This document shows, piece after piece, positions 1 to 9,610 of a DNA stretch of 64,000 nt (position 1 is its first letter; every line of letters begins with the position of its first letter). This DNA comes from Rheinheimera sediminis (GTDB taxonomy: Bacteria; Pseudomonadota; Gammaproteobacteria; Enterobacterales; Alteromonadaceae), in the NCBI RefSeq assembly GCF_004005375.1, contig NZ_RZUF01000001.1, positions 62,001 to 126,000 of the forward strand. The letters run 5' to 3'. Made by a program: the position numbers and the translations under genes. The notes beneath the pieces are model-generated. The model ran no database searches and was not told the origin of the DNA. It worked only from the letters and a program-made list of their open reading frames with translations.

Positions 1-306
1 ATTATGTTTTTACCCAGCGTACCTCTGGGTATAGTGTACAGCGCTATGGATAATGCAGAAGGCAGCTTGATGCATATTCTCAGCCTGTTTCCTCTGACCT
101 CTTTCGCTGCAATGCCGATGCGGATGGCAACAGTCTCAGTGCCTTGGTGGGAGTGGGTTCTGTCCTTAGTTTTGCTGATTGCCTGTCTGTTTTGGTTGAA
201 AAATGCCGCCAGTAGAGTCTTTGAACTAGGCATTCGTATGTATGGAAAAGAGCCCGAATGGTCCTTGCTTTTAAAAACTTTTTTATTTGCCCGGGTGAAG
301 CATTAG
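1..306 (+). CDS. ABC-2 type transporter permease, C-terminal fragment
   Basis: The reading frame is open at the left edge, so only about the last 100 residues are present; the first ATG in frame (base 4) is probably not the true start. The stretch FPLTSFAAMPMRMA followed by VPWWEWVLSLVLLIACLFWL and then RVFELGIRMYGKEP is typical of the last loop, last membrane helix and cytoplasmic tail of ABC-2 permeases of the NatB/YhaP type, which export ions or small molecules with a partner ATPase. The partner would lie upstream, outside the window. Family assignment comes from the tail only; the substrate cannot be told. Confidence 0.7.
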   Translation: MMFLPSVPLGIVYSAMDNAEGSLMHILSLFPLTSFAAMPMRMATVSVPWWEWVLSLVLLIACLFWLKNAASRVFELGIRMYGKEPEWSLLLKTFLFARVKH

Positions 307-378
307 TCTACACAATTGGTCTGTTAAACGTTTGAAAACGCACTGAACTCTCTGTGGCTGTTATACTCTTAAAGCCAA

Positions 379-399
379 GCCGGACCTCGATGGTCCGGC
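379..399. other. perfect 8-bp inverted repeat between permease and tamA
   Basis: GCCGGACC and GGTCCGGC are separated by a 5-base loop. No T-tract follows on the plus strand, so it is a weak candidate for terminating the permease transcript. It ends 25 bases before the tamA start and would fold in the tamA leader if the two genes are co-transcribed. Confidence 0.4.
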
Positions 400-424
400 A
401 TTAACACAAAGGACAGTTCGCATT

Positions 425-2134
425 TTGTTGTACAGGACTCTGCTCATTCTTACGCTACTTGCCGCCTCTGCCGCCGCAGCACATCCCCAAATTGAACTCA
501 AGGGCGTTTCAGGTTCCCTTGCGCAGAACATCGAACTTTATCTGGACCGGCTACCGGCTAAAAATAACCTGGGCTCCAGACGCTTTCAAAACAAAGTGAT
601 TGAAGATGTCAAACTTGCAGCCCGGGCTGTAGGTTATTATCGTATGAACATCGAGCCCAGCCTGGTTGGTAAAGCTAACAAACAAAAATTGCGGTTAACC
701 ATTAAGCCTGGCGAAGCCTTGCGCTTAAAATCTGTCAAAGTAGAAATCTTAGGTGAGGCATCGACTGATGCTGAATTTATCCAATTAGTAAAAAAAGTTG
801 GACCCAAGGTAAATCACAGAGTGCACCATGGCCGCTATGAAGAAATTAAAAACCAGTTGAACTCTTTGGCGCTTCGACGTGGCTATTTTCAAGCGAAATT
901 TGTAAAACAAGAACTCTCAGTTGCACCGCGTCTATTGCAGGGCTTTATCCATATTCAATTTGATTCTGGCCCACGTTATCACTTTGGGGAAGTCGCGTTT
1001 GAAGGCAGCCAAATTCGTAATGAACGCCTTCGTTCTTTACTGCCTTTCAAACCAGGCGAACCTTATCTGTCGAGTCAGTTGGGCGAACTGAATCAACGAC
1101 TGGCAGAAAGTAACTGGTTTCGCAGTATAGATGTCACTGTAGATGAACCAGAAAACTCCGAACAGCAACTGGCGGTCACTGTTAAAGTAGAACCACAAAT
1201 TCGTAACACAGTAGAAACTGGTGTGGGTTACTCCACCGATTTAGGTCCACGCGTCAAGCTGAACTGGAACAAACCCTGGCTGAATGACAGAGGCCATAGT
1301 TTTAACAGCAAAATGGCGTTATCTGGTCCTGAGCAAACGGTTGAAGCTGGCTACAAATGGCCAAAGAAAAACGTCAGTAACGACTTTTACAAACTGAACT
1401 TTGGTATAAAAAATAAAGATCTGGAAGATACCCGCAGCCAAGAGTACAACACAGCGCTGGAACGACACTGGTTGTTGGCAGACGACTGGTACAGAACAGT
1501 ATCTCTGCGCTGGTTGTACGAAGATTACAAGCAAGGACTGGATTCTGGCAGTGCCAATCTGATTATGCCTGGTATCAGTTTTAGTCGCAGTTGGGACAGT
1601 GGCGGCAGCATGCCATCCGAAGCAAGCCGCTACTTGATTAATACTGAAGTGTCAGATCCTATATGGGGTTCAGACAGCAGCTTTGTGCGGATACGCAGCA
1701 GAGTTGGCTGGATAGGTTCCATTTCTGAAGACCATCGTTATCTGGTACGTTTTGATGCAGGAGCCATACTCAGGGAAACCCTTACCGAACTGCCGCCTTC
1801 ATTACGCTTTTTTGCCGGTGGTGATAACAGCATCCGAGGTTATTCCTACGAGTCTATTTCTCCTGTCGATGCCGATAACAACCTCTTGGGCGCCCGTTAC
1901 CTGGCCACTGCAGCACTGGAATACCAGTATAGAGTATCGGGTAACTGGTGGGCAGCCGCATTTTTTGACGCAGGCAGCGCCTGGAATGATAAAGCTGAGA
2001 TTTACCGGGGTGTAGGTTTAGGTGTGCGTTGGGCCTCCCCTGTTGGCCCTATTCGTATTGATGTGGCCTGGGGATTGGATCTGCCCTCCAATCAGGCCTT
2101 GCAGTTGCATTTTAGCTTGGGGCCTGAGTTATGA
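425..2134 (+). CDS. tamA: TamA, Omp85-family outer membrane assembly factor
   Basis: Outer-membrane half of the translocation and assembly module, which helps insert certain autotransporters and other outer-membrane proteins and, with TamB, bridges the envelope. The 569 residues (E. coli TamA is similar in length) start with a signal peptide (residues 1-19, ending ASAAAA), followed by three POTRA domains (about 22-260; the third holds FGEVAFEGSQIR) and a 16-strand beta-barrel (about 265-569). The Omp85 lid-lock motif is visible as GGDNSIRGY near residues 463-472. The start is a TTG with AAAGGA about 10 bases upstream; no better ATG exists near the signal peptide. The last codons overlap tamB by 4 bases (ATGA), so the two are translationally coupled. 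Confidence 0.93.
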   Translation: MLYRTLLILTLLAASAAAAHPQIELKGVSGSLAQNIELYLDRLPAKNNLGSRRFQNKVIEDVKLAARAVGYYRMNIEPSLVGKANKQKLRLTIKPGEALRLKSVKVEILGEASTDAEFIQLVKKVGPKVNHRVHHGRYEEIKNQLNSLALRRGYFQAKFVKQELSVAPRLLQGFIHIQFDSGPRYHFGEVAFEGSQIRNERLRSLLPFKPGEPYLSSQLGELNQRLAESNWFRSIDVTVDEPENSEQQLAVTVKVEPQIRNTVETGVGYSTDLGPRVKLNWNKPWLNDRGHSFNSKMALSGPEQTVEAGYKWPKKNVSNDFYKLNFGIKNKDLEDTRSQEYNTALERHWLLADDWYRTVSLRWLYEDYKQGLDSGSANLIMPGISFSRSWDSGGSMPSEASRYLINTEVSDPIWGSDSSFVRIRSRVGWIGSISEDHRYLVRFDAGAILRETLTELPPSLRFFAGGDNSIRGYSYESISPVDADNNLLGARYLATAALEYQYRVSGNWWAAAFFDAGSAWNDKAEIYRGVGLGVRWASPVGPIRIDVAWGLDLPSNQALQLHFSLGPEL

Positions 2135-5100
2135 GCGAAAAGAAGAATACAGGATCTGATGTACAGAACGTCAGTTCAGCTTTTAGTGTTAAAAAATTCT
2201 TTTTAGCCTGTTTTTTAATGCTGTTGTTATGTCTTATTGCGTTGTTTTATACCAACAAACCCCTGCAACTCCTACTCAAACTAGTACCAGAGCATAGCCC
2301 GGTTCAAGTGAGCCAGATCAGCGGCACTCTGGCGGAAGGTTTTACGCTGACTGATTTACAATTTGCACAAAACGGCATTGAACTCAGGGTTAACACTCTG
2401 ACGGCGAAAGTGAGCTGGTATTGTTTAGGCCGCCTCGAGGTTTGTATAGATAAAGCCACAGTGCAAGGTGTGCATCTTGTGCTCAGTCCGGCTGCTGAAC
2501 CCGAAGCACAATCGGAAGATAGCCTACTGGAATTACCCAAAGTCAGTGTTAGCCAGTTGCACGTCAGTGATCTGAGCTTGCTACAAGGTGATCTGCAACT
2601 TAGCCTGAAAAATTTCAGCACAGAGCTGAAACTAGGTGGTCAGCAGATATCGCTTGGGGACACCTTGCTGGAGCAATTCCAACTGCAGTTGCCAGAAACG
2701 TCTGAGCCAACACGCGCAACTGCCAGCACGCAAGCCTGGTGGCATTATCAGGTGCCAGAACTTCAGCGTATTGAATTGCCTTTATGGCTCAGTGTAAAAA
2801 AACTTACTCTGTTGCAACCTAAAGTCAGTGGTGTTCAACAATTCTCAGCAGAGCAGCTTAGTTTTTCACTGCAAGCCACCCCTGATCAGTTTGAATTAAC
2901 AGCGCTGCAACTGACCGGACTGGAAACCAGCCAGCCCGACTTGCAAGGCTATGTTTTCAATGCCGAAGCACAACTCAGCCTGACCAACGCCAGTCCTTTT
3001 ACACTGCAGGGTTTTATCAAAGCAGACAGTGGCTCATTAGTGCTGGACAGCAGCATTGCAGGTTCACTTAAAGAGTTACAACTCAAGCTCGCGTTAACTG
3101 GCGCACAACAAGCCACAGCACAGCTAGAAGTTGCACCGCTAAGCATCGGATTACCACTGTCACTGCAACTGAACGCCAGCAATTTGCAGTGGCCACTGCA
3201 AGGCGATGCCTTATACAAATTACATTCAGTGGCTTTAGATGCAAAAGGCTCATTAGCAGAGCTGCGACTTTCAGTGCAAAGCCAGCAGCAATTGCCACAA
3301 CTGCCAGACAGCAAGCTACAACTGACAGCGTTATGGCAGGCGCCACTATTAAGTTGGTCAAGCCTGACACTCACCTCTTCTTTGGGCTCAGTCAGCAGTG
3401 CCGGAACTTTGGATTTAACTAAAGACTTAGCCCTTGACGCTACCTTGGCACTGGACAAACTGCAACTAGACCCCTGGCTAAAAGAGTATCCTGGCCAAGT
3501 CAGTGGTGATGTCGCGCTCAAAGCCAGTTACCACCAGCAGCAGTGGCAACTAAACTTGCCTACTTTAGCTATTCAGGGCCAGGTGCGTCAGCAACCATTG
3601 TCTTTGTCCGGTCAACTGGCCGCCAAAGGAAAAGCCTTATCTGTGGAAACACTCAGCAGCAAAACGCTGATACTGCAACATGGCAACAACAGCATCAAAG
3701 CCGAAGGTGAAGTGACGGATCAATGGAAAATGCAGTTTTCTGTCACAGCACCAGATCTGGCAAGTTCAATTGTTGGCGCTCAGGGCAGCCTGACTGCAGA
3801 AGCGAAGGTCACAGGGCCACAACAGCACCCTGCTGTAGATATCAAATTACTGGCTGAAAAGCTGCGCTATAAAAAATTGCTGCGTCTGCAGAGCATGAGT
3901 CTGAATGCGCAAATCAACAGCAATAACCTGGATCATCAACTCGAACTGACCCTGGGTAAAGGCATACTGTCAGGCCAGACCTTAAACTCTGCCCAAGTCT
4001 TAATGACAGGCAATAAAAACAGCAGTGATCTGGTGCTGCAACTGGATGCTACTGACTACAAAGCCCAACTACAGGCAGCAGCCACTGCTAAACCTAAACA
4101 GCAGTGGCAGATCAGCCTACAGCAAGCTCAGTTGCAAACCCCTGTAGGTCACTGGGCTTTGGTCGACTCCCTTCTAATAGCACTGGATTGGCCTAAACAA
4201 CAACTGGCGTTACCTGCGCATTGCTGGACTTCTGAACCTGGCCAGCTTTGCCTGGAAAAATCAAGCAAAATAAGTACTAGCCAAGGCGATTTATCAGTCA
4301 GACTACAGCAGTTTCAACTCGCACTGTTAGAGCCTTTTATTGGTGAATCCCAGCAACTAGCGGGTGAAGCAAGTGCAGATCTGAAACTGAACTGGGGTAA
4401 AAAACAAGGCTTAAATGCATCAGTGAAGCTCACAGGCACAGCTGGCCGTTGGCAACAAACCGATGTGAATCCGTTGCAACTGCCGTGGCAAAGTTGGCAT
4501 GCAGCCTTGCAACTGACGCCAAAAAAGCTATCCAGCGATTGGCACATGCAGTTTAGTGAAGAGCGTTCTCTTCAAGGCTCGGCTTCATTACCGGATTTAA
4601 GTGCAAAGGATAAAAAACTTGAAGCAGAACTCACCTTAAGCCGACTGGATTTAAGCTTTTTACGGACTTTGTTACCAGAGCAAAGCGAATTTGTCGCCAG
4701 CTTAAACGGTCAGGTTCGTGCCAGCGGTACGCTGAACCGACCTTTGTTATCAGGTCAGCTGACCGTCAGTGAGGTAAGACTGCATGGCATTAATGCGCCA
4801 CTGGACATAGAGCAAGGCAGCATGCGGCTGGATTTTTTACAGCAAAAGGCCATATTGACCGCTGATATTCAAAGTGGTGAAGGCAAAGCCCAGTTGTCAG
4901 GCTATGCCGATTGGTTTGACTTAAAAAACTATCAGGCCCGGCTTGCTTTAACTGGCCAGGCATTACCACTGAACTTGTCGCAAGGTGTGGTGTATATCAA
5001 TCCAGAAGTGACAGTACTGGCGCAAAATCAGGTGGTTGCGGTACAAGGCACAGTACAGATCCCACGTGCTGATCTGGCCATAGATGACTTACCGCAAAAT

Positions 5101-5892
5101 GCTGTACAGGTTTCAGATGACGAAATTTTGCTGAATAAAGAGCTGGAAGTCCGCCGTGGTGCTGTCACCAGTCCTATTAAATTAGTCACTGAAATGCGTT
5201 TGATTTTAGGGGATGAGGTAAAGTTGCAAGCTTTTGGCTTAAAAAGCAGACTCAAAGGCCAGTTGCTGTTTAGTCAGAATAAGCAGCAACAACGCTTAAG
5301 AGGTGAAGTGAATATTCTGGACGGTACTTTCCGTTCTTACGGACAGGATTTACTGATCCGCAAAGGCAAGCTGACCTTTAACGGCCCTGTTGATCAACCC
5401 TTTTTAAACATTGAAGCCATTCGTAACCCCTCTTCCACTGAAGATGACGTCATAGCAGGGATCAGAGTCAACGGCCCTGCCGATCAAGCCTCTGTGGTAA
5501 TTTTTTCTGAGCCTTCCAAACCTCAGGCCAACGCCTTGTCTTATCTTTTAATGGGCAGGGACTTATCAGGCAGCGGCGACAGCAAAAGTAACCCACTAAC
5601 CAGCGGTTTAATTGGCCTTGGTATTGCCAATAGCAATGGTATGGTCAGCCAGTTAGGCCAGGCATTAGGATTTGAACAATTTACACTCGATACTGCTGGC
5701 ACAGGCGATGACTCACAAGTGACCGTCAGTGGCTATTTATCACCCAAGCTTCAACTGAAATATGGTATGGGCATTTTTAACTCTCTGGGCGAATTCACCC
5801 TACGCTACGAGCTAATGAAAAATCTGTACCTGGAAGCTGTTCAAGGTTTAGACAGTGCTGTGGATGTACTTTACAAGTTTGAGTTTGATTAG
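2131..5892 (+). CDS. tamB: TamB, AsmA-like inner membrane/periplasmic bridge protein
   Basis: Partner of TamA: a long periplasmic beta-taco/AsmA-type protein anchored in the inner membrane, implicated in outer-membrane protein assembly and phospholipid transport. The 1253 residues are close to E. coli TamB (about 1259). A single N-terminal membrane anchor lies at about residues 25-44 (FFLACFLMLLLCLIALFY), followed by a very long, Gln/Leu-rich repetitive beta region and the conserved TamB C-terminal domain (about 900-1253), ending in an aromatic residue motif (VLYKFEFD) like an outer-membrane-protein signal, which fits docking to TamA. The start overlaps the tamA stop. Long antisense open frames inside it are composition shadows. 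Confidence 0.92.
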   Translation: MSEKKNTGSDVQNVSSAFSVKKFFLACFLMLLLCLIALFYTNKPLQLLLKLVPEHSPVQVSQISGTLAEGFTLTDLQFAQNGIELRVNTLTAKVSWYCLGRLEVCIDKATVQGVHLVLSPAAEPEAQSEDSLLELPKVSVSQLHVSDLSLLQGDLQLSLKNFSTELKLGGQQISLGDTLLEQFQLQLPETSEPTRATASTQAWWHYQVPELQRIELPLWLSVKKLTLLQPKVSGVQQFSAEQLSFSLQATPDQFELTALQLTGLETSQPDLQGYVFNAEAQLSLTNASPFTLQGFIKADSGSLVLDSSIAGSLKELQLKLALTGAQQATAQLEVAPLSIGLPLSLQLNASNLQWPLQGDALYKLHSVALDAKGSLAELRLSVQSQQQLPQLPDSKLQLTALWQAPLLSWSSLTLTSSLGSVSSAGTLDLTKDLALDATLALDKLQLDPWLKEYPGQVSGDVALKASYHQQQWQLNLPTLAIQGQVRQQPLSLSGQLAAKGKALSVETLSSKTLILQHGNNSIKAEGEVTDQWKMQFSVTAPDLASSIVGAQGSLTAEAKVTGPQQHPAVDIKLLAEKLRYKKLLRLQSMSLNAQINSNNLDHQLELTLGKGILSGQTLNSAQVLMTGNKNSSDLVLQLDATDYKAQLQAAATAKPKQQWQISLQQAQLQTPVGHWALVDSLLIALDWPKQQLALPAHCWTSEPGQLCLEKSSKISTSQGDLSVRLQQFQLALLEPFIGESQQLAGEASADLKLNWGKKQGLNASVKLTGTAGRWQQTDVNPLQLPWQSWHAALQLTPKKLSSDWHMQFSEERSLQGSASLPDLSAKDKKLEAELTLSRLDLSFLRTLLPEQSEFVASLNGQVRASGTLNRPLLSGQLTVSEVRLHGINAPLDIEQGSMRLDFLQQKAILTADIQSGEGKAQLSGYADWFDLKNYQARLALTGQALPLNLSQGVVYINPEVTVLAQNQVVAVQGTVQIPRADLAIDDLPQNAVQVSDDEILLNKELEVRRGAVTSPIKLVTEMRLILGDEVKLQAFGLKSRLKGQLLFSQNKQQQRLRGEVNILDGTFRSYGQDLLIRKGKLTFNGPVDQPFLNIEAIRNPSSTEDDVIAGIRVNGPADQASVVIFSEPSKPQANALSYLLMGRDLSGSGDSKSNPLTSGLIGLGIANSNGMVSQLGQALGFEQFTLDTAGTGDDSQVTVSGYLSPKLQLKYGMGIFNSLGEFTLRYELMKNLYLEAVQGLDSAVDVLYKFEFD

Positions 5893-6072
5893 GGCCTGTT
5901 GACGTTTCAGGCAGCTCATCTGCGGCTTTGTTATGTTACAAGCCCGCAGTAATGCTTACTCAGTGCCCTCTGACTGCCTCTTTGTTCATCTCTTGTTACA
6001 AGCTTAGGTTTTGCCGGACGCGCCTAATGTGGTTTACTTGTCAGTGAATCAGAACCACACTAGGGACAGACT

Positions 6073-9000
6073 ATGTTTAAACCTCGTTACCTTGCGCTAT
6101 TTTGTGCACTCGCCAGCACCTCTGTATTGGCATCTGAGGGCACAGCCTTGCTGCGCCAGCCTGATATTTCGGCAGAAGCCCTGACTTTTGTTTACGGTGG
6201 TGACATCTGGATCAGCGATAAAAATGGGCAAAACCCTCGTCAGTTGACCAGCCATCCGGCCAGCGAATTTGCGCCTAAATTTTCACCTGACGGCAAGTGG
6301 ATCGCGTTCTCTGCCAGTTACGATAACAATACTGATGTGTATTTGATGCCAGCAAGCGGCGGAGCGGCCACCCGACTTACCTTCCATCCGGGCGCGGATA
6401 CAGTGAATGGCTGGAGCCCTGATGGCAACAGTGTTATTTTTGCATCCAACCGCGAGATAGCCAATAGCCGCAGCAATCAGCTGTATACTGTGCCTGTCAC
6501 AGGTGGTTTTGAGCACAAGCTGATGGAAGCCGTTGCCTTTGAAGGCGACTTGCATGCCGATGGTAAGAAACTGGTCTACAGGCCTAACAATATGGCCTAC
6601 AGTGGCCCTAGTGGCTGGCGTTTGCATCGTGGTGGCAGCACGCCTCCGGTGTGGATCATCGATTTAGAAAAACAGCAGCTGGAAAAAATCCCTCATCCTA
6701 ATGCCAATGAATTTAGCCCGTTCTGGCTCGGCGACAATGTGTATTTCCTGTCTGATCGCGACAATACTGCGGTGAATCTGTTTCGCTACAGTGAGAAAAA
6801 AGTGGAACAGCTGACTAAGAACACCGATTGGGACCTGCGCAGTGCAGCAGGCTATAACAATCAAATAGTGTATGAAGCTGGCGGCTTTTTACATAGCTAT
6901 GACATCAGCAGCGGTCAAAGCACACCTATCCCAGTTCATATTCAAAGCCAATCCGTGCAAAAACGTCCGCAGTGGAAGGATGCCAGCAAAACGCTGACGA
7001 ATGCCCGTTTGTCTGCCACAGGTCAACGTGTTGTCATCAGCGCCCGCGGTGATGTGTTTACTGTGCCAGTAAAAGATGGCAGTACCCGCAATCTGACCCA
7101 AAGCAGCGGTATCAGGGAATTCGATGGTTTATGGAGCCCGGATGGTCGTTTTGTGGCTTTTATTTCAGATGTAACTAATAAACATCATTTAGTACTGCAG
7201 GCTCAGGATGGTTTAAGTAAAGCTGAATCCTTTGTGTTGTCTGATACAGGTTATTTTAACCTGCTGAGCTTTTCACCTGACGGTAAGCTGATTGCCTACC
7301 ATGACAATCATCTGAACCTTTATGTCTTTGATCTGAACACCAAAAGCAGCAGAAAAGTGGACAACTCTGAACGCCGTACCGAGTTTAAAGTCTCCTTTTC
7401 ACCCGACAGTCGTTATCTGGCTTATACAGTTTCAGCTGCAAATTATTTTAGCCAAATCAAACTCTTTGATTTTCAAAATAACAAAAGCACTCTGATCACT
7501 GACGGCATGAGTCAGACTGATGATCCTGTATTCACTCAGGATTATCTGTATTTTACCGCCTCGGTTAATACAGGTCCTGCTCAGGTTGGATTGGATTTAT
7601 CCACCCGTGAACGCCCAGTACGTAAAGCCCTTTATGCTTATGTTCTGTCCGCTGAAGGCAAATCCCCGCTATTAGCAAAAACAGGGGATGAACCATTAAA
7701 GAGCACTGAGAAAGACGACACAAAAGATAAAAAAGACGATAAAGCCGTAAAAGCAGTTCGTATTGATCTGGACTCACTGCAAAACCGCATTGTCGCCCTG
7801 CCCCTGCCTGAGCGTAACTATGACAGCTTAGGTGTAGCAAGCGATGGCGCTTTGTTTTATCTAGAGCGGCCACAAGCAGGAGCCAGCAATGAACTGCCTG
7901 GCAGCAACGGCCAGAACAACGGCACTTTGTATCGTTTTGACTTTGAAGAAAAAAAGTCAGCAAGCATCAAAGAGGGCCTAGCCGGCTATAACCTGAGTAA
8001 CGATGGTAAAAAATTGCTTTTGATCAGTATGCCAAACAGCTTGCAAGTGGCTGATGCCAAAGAGAAACTGGATGCAAAAGCTGTCAATCTGGCGGATGTA
8101 CGCAGCTTTGTTGACCCACAACAGGAATGGCAGCAAATATTCAACGATGCTTGGCGTATGCAAAAAGACTATTTCTATGACGCAAAACTGCATGGCGTGG
8201 ACTGGCAGGCTGTTTATGCTAAATACCAGCCGCTACTGAAAGATGTGCAACGCCGTGAAGATTTAAACGAGCTGCTGGTGGAGATGATTGCAGAGTTGCA
8301 AGTCGGCCATAACAGGATTGGTGGTGGTGATGTGCATCAGGAAACCCCAAGTAAAGCTGGTTTGTTAGGTGCTGATTTTGTCATTAACGATGGCAAGTAT
8401 CAGTTTAAAACTGTGTTTGAAGGCGATCGCTGGAGTCCATTTTTAAAGGCACCATTAAATGTGCCAGGAGCGAGCGCCAAAGCCGGTGATTACCTTTTAG
8501 CCATCAATGGCCGTGAATTGACTGAACAGCAGAATATTTACGCCTTTCTGGATAACACGCTGGGCAAACAAGTTGTGCTAACCATCGCAGACAATGCCAG
8601 TGGCAAAAATAGCCGTTCTATTACCGTTGAACCGGTAGCAAACGAAAGTCAGCTACGTTTGTGGCATTGGGTGGAAAAAAACCGGCAACTCGTTGAAAAA
8701 CAAAGCGATGGAAAAATCGCTTATGTGTATTTGCCGAATACAGCAGAGGGTGGATTTTATTTCTTTAACCGTATGTTCTTTGCTCAGACTGACAAAGCAG
8801 CCGTCATTATTGATGAACGCAAAAACGGTGGCGGTCAGGCGGCAAACTATATCACTGAAATTTTAGGCCGCCCTTTCCTGTCCGGCTGGAAAGATCGGGA
8901 TGGTTTAGTCTTCACTACACCTGGTGCTGGTATTTATGGTCCAAAAACCATGCTGATTGATCAGGATGCAGGTTCAGGGGGGGATTTCCTGCCATGGGCT

Positions 9001-9321
9001 TTTAAACGTCTGGGTTTAGGTAAAACCATCGGAACCCGCACCTGGGGGGGCTTAATCGGCATCTCCACCAACCCTGATATGATTGATGGCGGCTTCCACG
9101 TCGTTCCTTTCTTCCGTTTTTATACACCTGATGGCGAATGGCGTGTAGAAAACGAAGGCGTTGCTGCAGATATCGAAGTGGAATTAGACCCTGTTGCAGT
9201 GAACAAAGGCCGTGATGTACAGCTGGAGCGGGCTATAGCTCACACTTTAGCAGAACTCAAAGCCAATCCGCCTGAAGATCATCGTCAGGCTCCTGCTATG
9301 CCCACTCAGTTGGGAAAATAA
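6073..9321 (+). CDS. Tricorn-like S41 family protease with beta-propeller and PDZ domains
   Basis: Secreted or periplasmic peptidase of the tricorn/S41 family that probably trims oligopeptides. Visible order in 1082 residues: signal peptide (1-20, ending SVLA), two sets of PD40/WD40-like propeller repeats (about 30-500, with SPDGKWIAF-type blades), a Lys/Asp-rich linker (about 545-565), tricorn core domain C1 (about 685-780), PDZ (about 790-860) and the S41 catalytic domain (about 870-1060). Candidate catalytic residues are His746 in VGHNRIGG, Ser968 in AGSGGD and the Glu in VENEGV near 1026-1028. In archaeal tricorn the residue before the His is Ser; here it is Gly. It is a single gene with its own terminator downstream. 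The peptide substrate is unknown. Confidence 0.88.
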   Translation: MFKPRYLALFCALASTSVLASEGTALLRQPDISAEALTFVYGGDIWISDKNGQNPRQLTSHPASEFAPKFSPDGKWIAFSASYDNNTDVYLMPASGGAATRLTFHPGADTVNGWSPDGNSVIFASNREIANSRSNQLYTVPVTGGFEHKLMEAVAFEGDLHADGKKLVYRPNNMAYSGPSGWRLHRGGSTPPVWIIDLEKQQLEKIPHPNANEFSPFWLGDNVYFLSDRDNTAVNLFRYSEKKVEQLTKNTDWDLRSAAGYNNQIVYEAGGFLHSYDISSGQSTPIPVHIQSQSVQKRPQWKDASKTLTNARLSATGQRVVISARGDVFTVPVKDGSTRNLTQSSGIREFDGLWSPDGRFVAFISDVTNKHHLVLQAQDGLSKAESFVLSDTGYFNLLSFSPDGKLIAYHDNHLNLYVFDLNTKSSRKVDNSERRTEFKVSFSPDSRYLAYTVSAANYFSQIKLFDFQNNKSTLITDGMSQTDDPVFTQDYLYFTASVNTGPAQVGLDLSTRERPVRKALYAYVLSAEGKSPLLAKTGDEPLKSTEKDDTKDKKDDKAVKAVRIDLDSLQNRIVALPLPERNYDSLGVASDGALFYLERPQAGASNELPGSNGQNNGTLYRFDFEEKKSASIKEGLAGYNLSNDGKKLLLISMPNSLQVADAKEKLDAKAVNLADVRSFVDPQQEWQQIFNDAWRMQKDYFYDAKLHGVDWQAVYAKYQPLLKDVQRREDLNELLVEMIAELQVGHNRIGGGDVHQETPSKAGLLGADFVINDGKYQFKTVFEGDRWSPFLKAPLNVPGASAKAGDYLLAINGRELTEQQNIYAFLDNTLGKQVVLTIADNASGKNSRSITVEPVANESQLRLWHWVEKNRQLVEKQSDGKIAYVYLPNTAEGGFYFFNRMFFAQTDKAAVIIDERKNGGGQAANYITEILGRPFLSGWKDRDGLVFTTPGAGIYGPKTMLIDQDAGSGGDFLPWAFKRLGLGKTIGTRTWGGLIGISTNPDMIDGGFHVVPFFRFYTPDGEWRVENEGVAADIEVELDPVAVNKGRDVQLERAIAHTLAELKANPPEDHRQAPAMPTQLGK

Positions 9322-9350
9322 ACGCCTCTCTGTAGTTTATCGCAGGCTTT

Positions 9351-9379
9351 AAAAATCGCTGCTTGTCAGCGATTTTTTT
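9351..9379 (+). terminator. rho-independent terminator of the tricorn-like protease gene
   Basis: AAAAATCGCTG pairs with CAGCGATTTTT across a 5-base loop (CTTGT), directly followed by a run of T. It lies 30 bases after the protease stop codon. Confidence 0.9.
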
Positions 9380-9418
9380 ATCTACAACAAAAAACTCATG
9401 ATAGCGGATAGGGTACAT

Positions 9419-9447
9419 AAAAAAATGCCCGGCTGATAAGGCCGGGC
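9419..9447 (-). terminator. rho-independent terminator of the candidate small RNA
   Basis: On the minus strand GCCCGGC and GCCGGGC form a 7-bp GC-only stem with a 7-base loop, followed by A and seven T residues. On the plus strand no T-run follows, which fixes the direction. It could also stop read-through from cmoM. Confidence 0.88.
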
Positions 9448-9606
9448 CAGAACGTGGTCTTTGGATGGGCAAAGACTTCGGAGTCAGACAACAACAGCAG
9501 AACAGTTGTTGTCATAGGGTCACTACAAGTAACAGAGCGTTTATCCGCCTACGAAATCAAGTCGCCTTCCTGGCAGGGTGCAGACTTCCCACTTGATTGC
9601 ATACTT
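9419..9606 (-). ncRNA. candidate Fur-regulated small RNA
   Basis: A free-standing minus-strand unit of about 185 bases runs from a promoter with an embedded Fur-box-like palindrome to an intrinsic terminator. The body is strongly structured. Stem 1 pairs 9555-9562 with 9591-9598 (8 bp, perfect). Stem 2 pairs 9487-9495 with 9505-9513 (9 bp, perfect, 9-base loop). Stem 3 pairs 9457-9463 with 9470-9476 (7 bp, perfect, RNA loop CCCAUC). Stem 4 is the terminator. The only frames inside are tiny (a 17-codon one starting at 9602 almost at the predicted 5' end) and lack a ribosome-binding site. This layout is that of RyhB/PrrF-like iron-sparing RNAs, but I do not see the RyhB core, so homology is not claimed. 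Alternatives are a short-peptide mRNA or a decayed gene remnant. Confidence 0.6.
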
Positions 9607-9610
9607 TGCA

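Noticed and set aside
2949-3521. 190-codon frame antisense to tamB
   Set aside because: Ser/Cys/Leu-rich mirror of the repetitive Gln/Leu coding in tamB; no start signals.
9534-9602. Small minus-strand frames (17-23 codons) in the candidate sRNA
   Set aside because: One starts inside the Fur box and the other within about 5 bases of the predicted 5' end; neither has a ribosome-binding site. The hairpins explain the sequence better.
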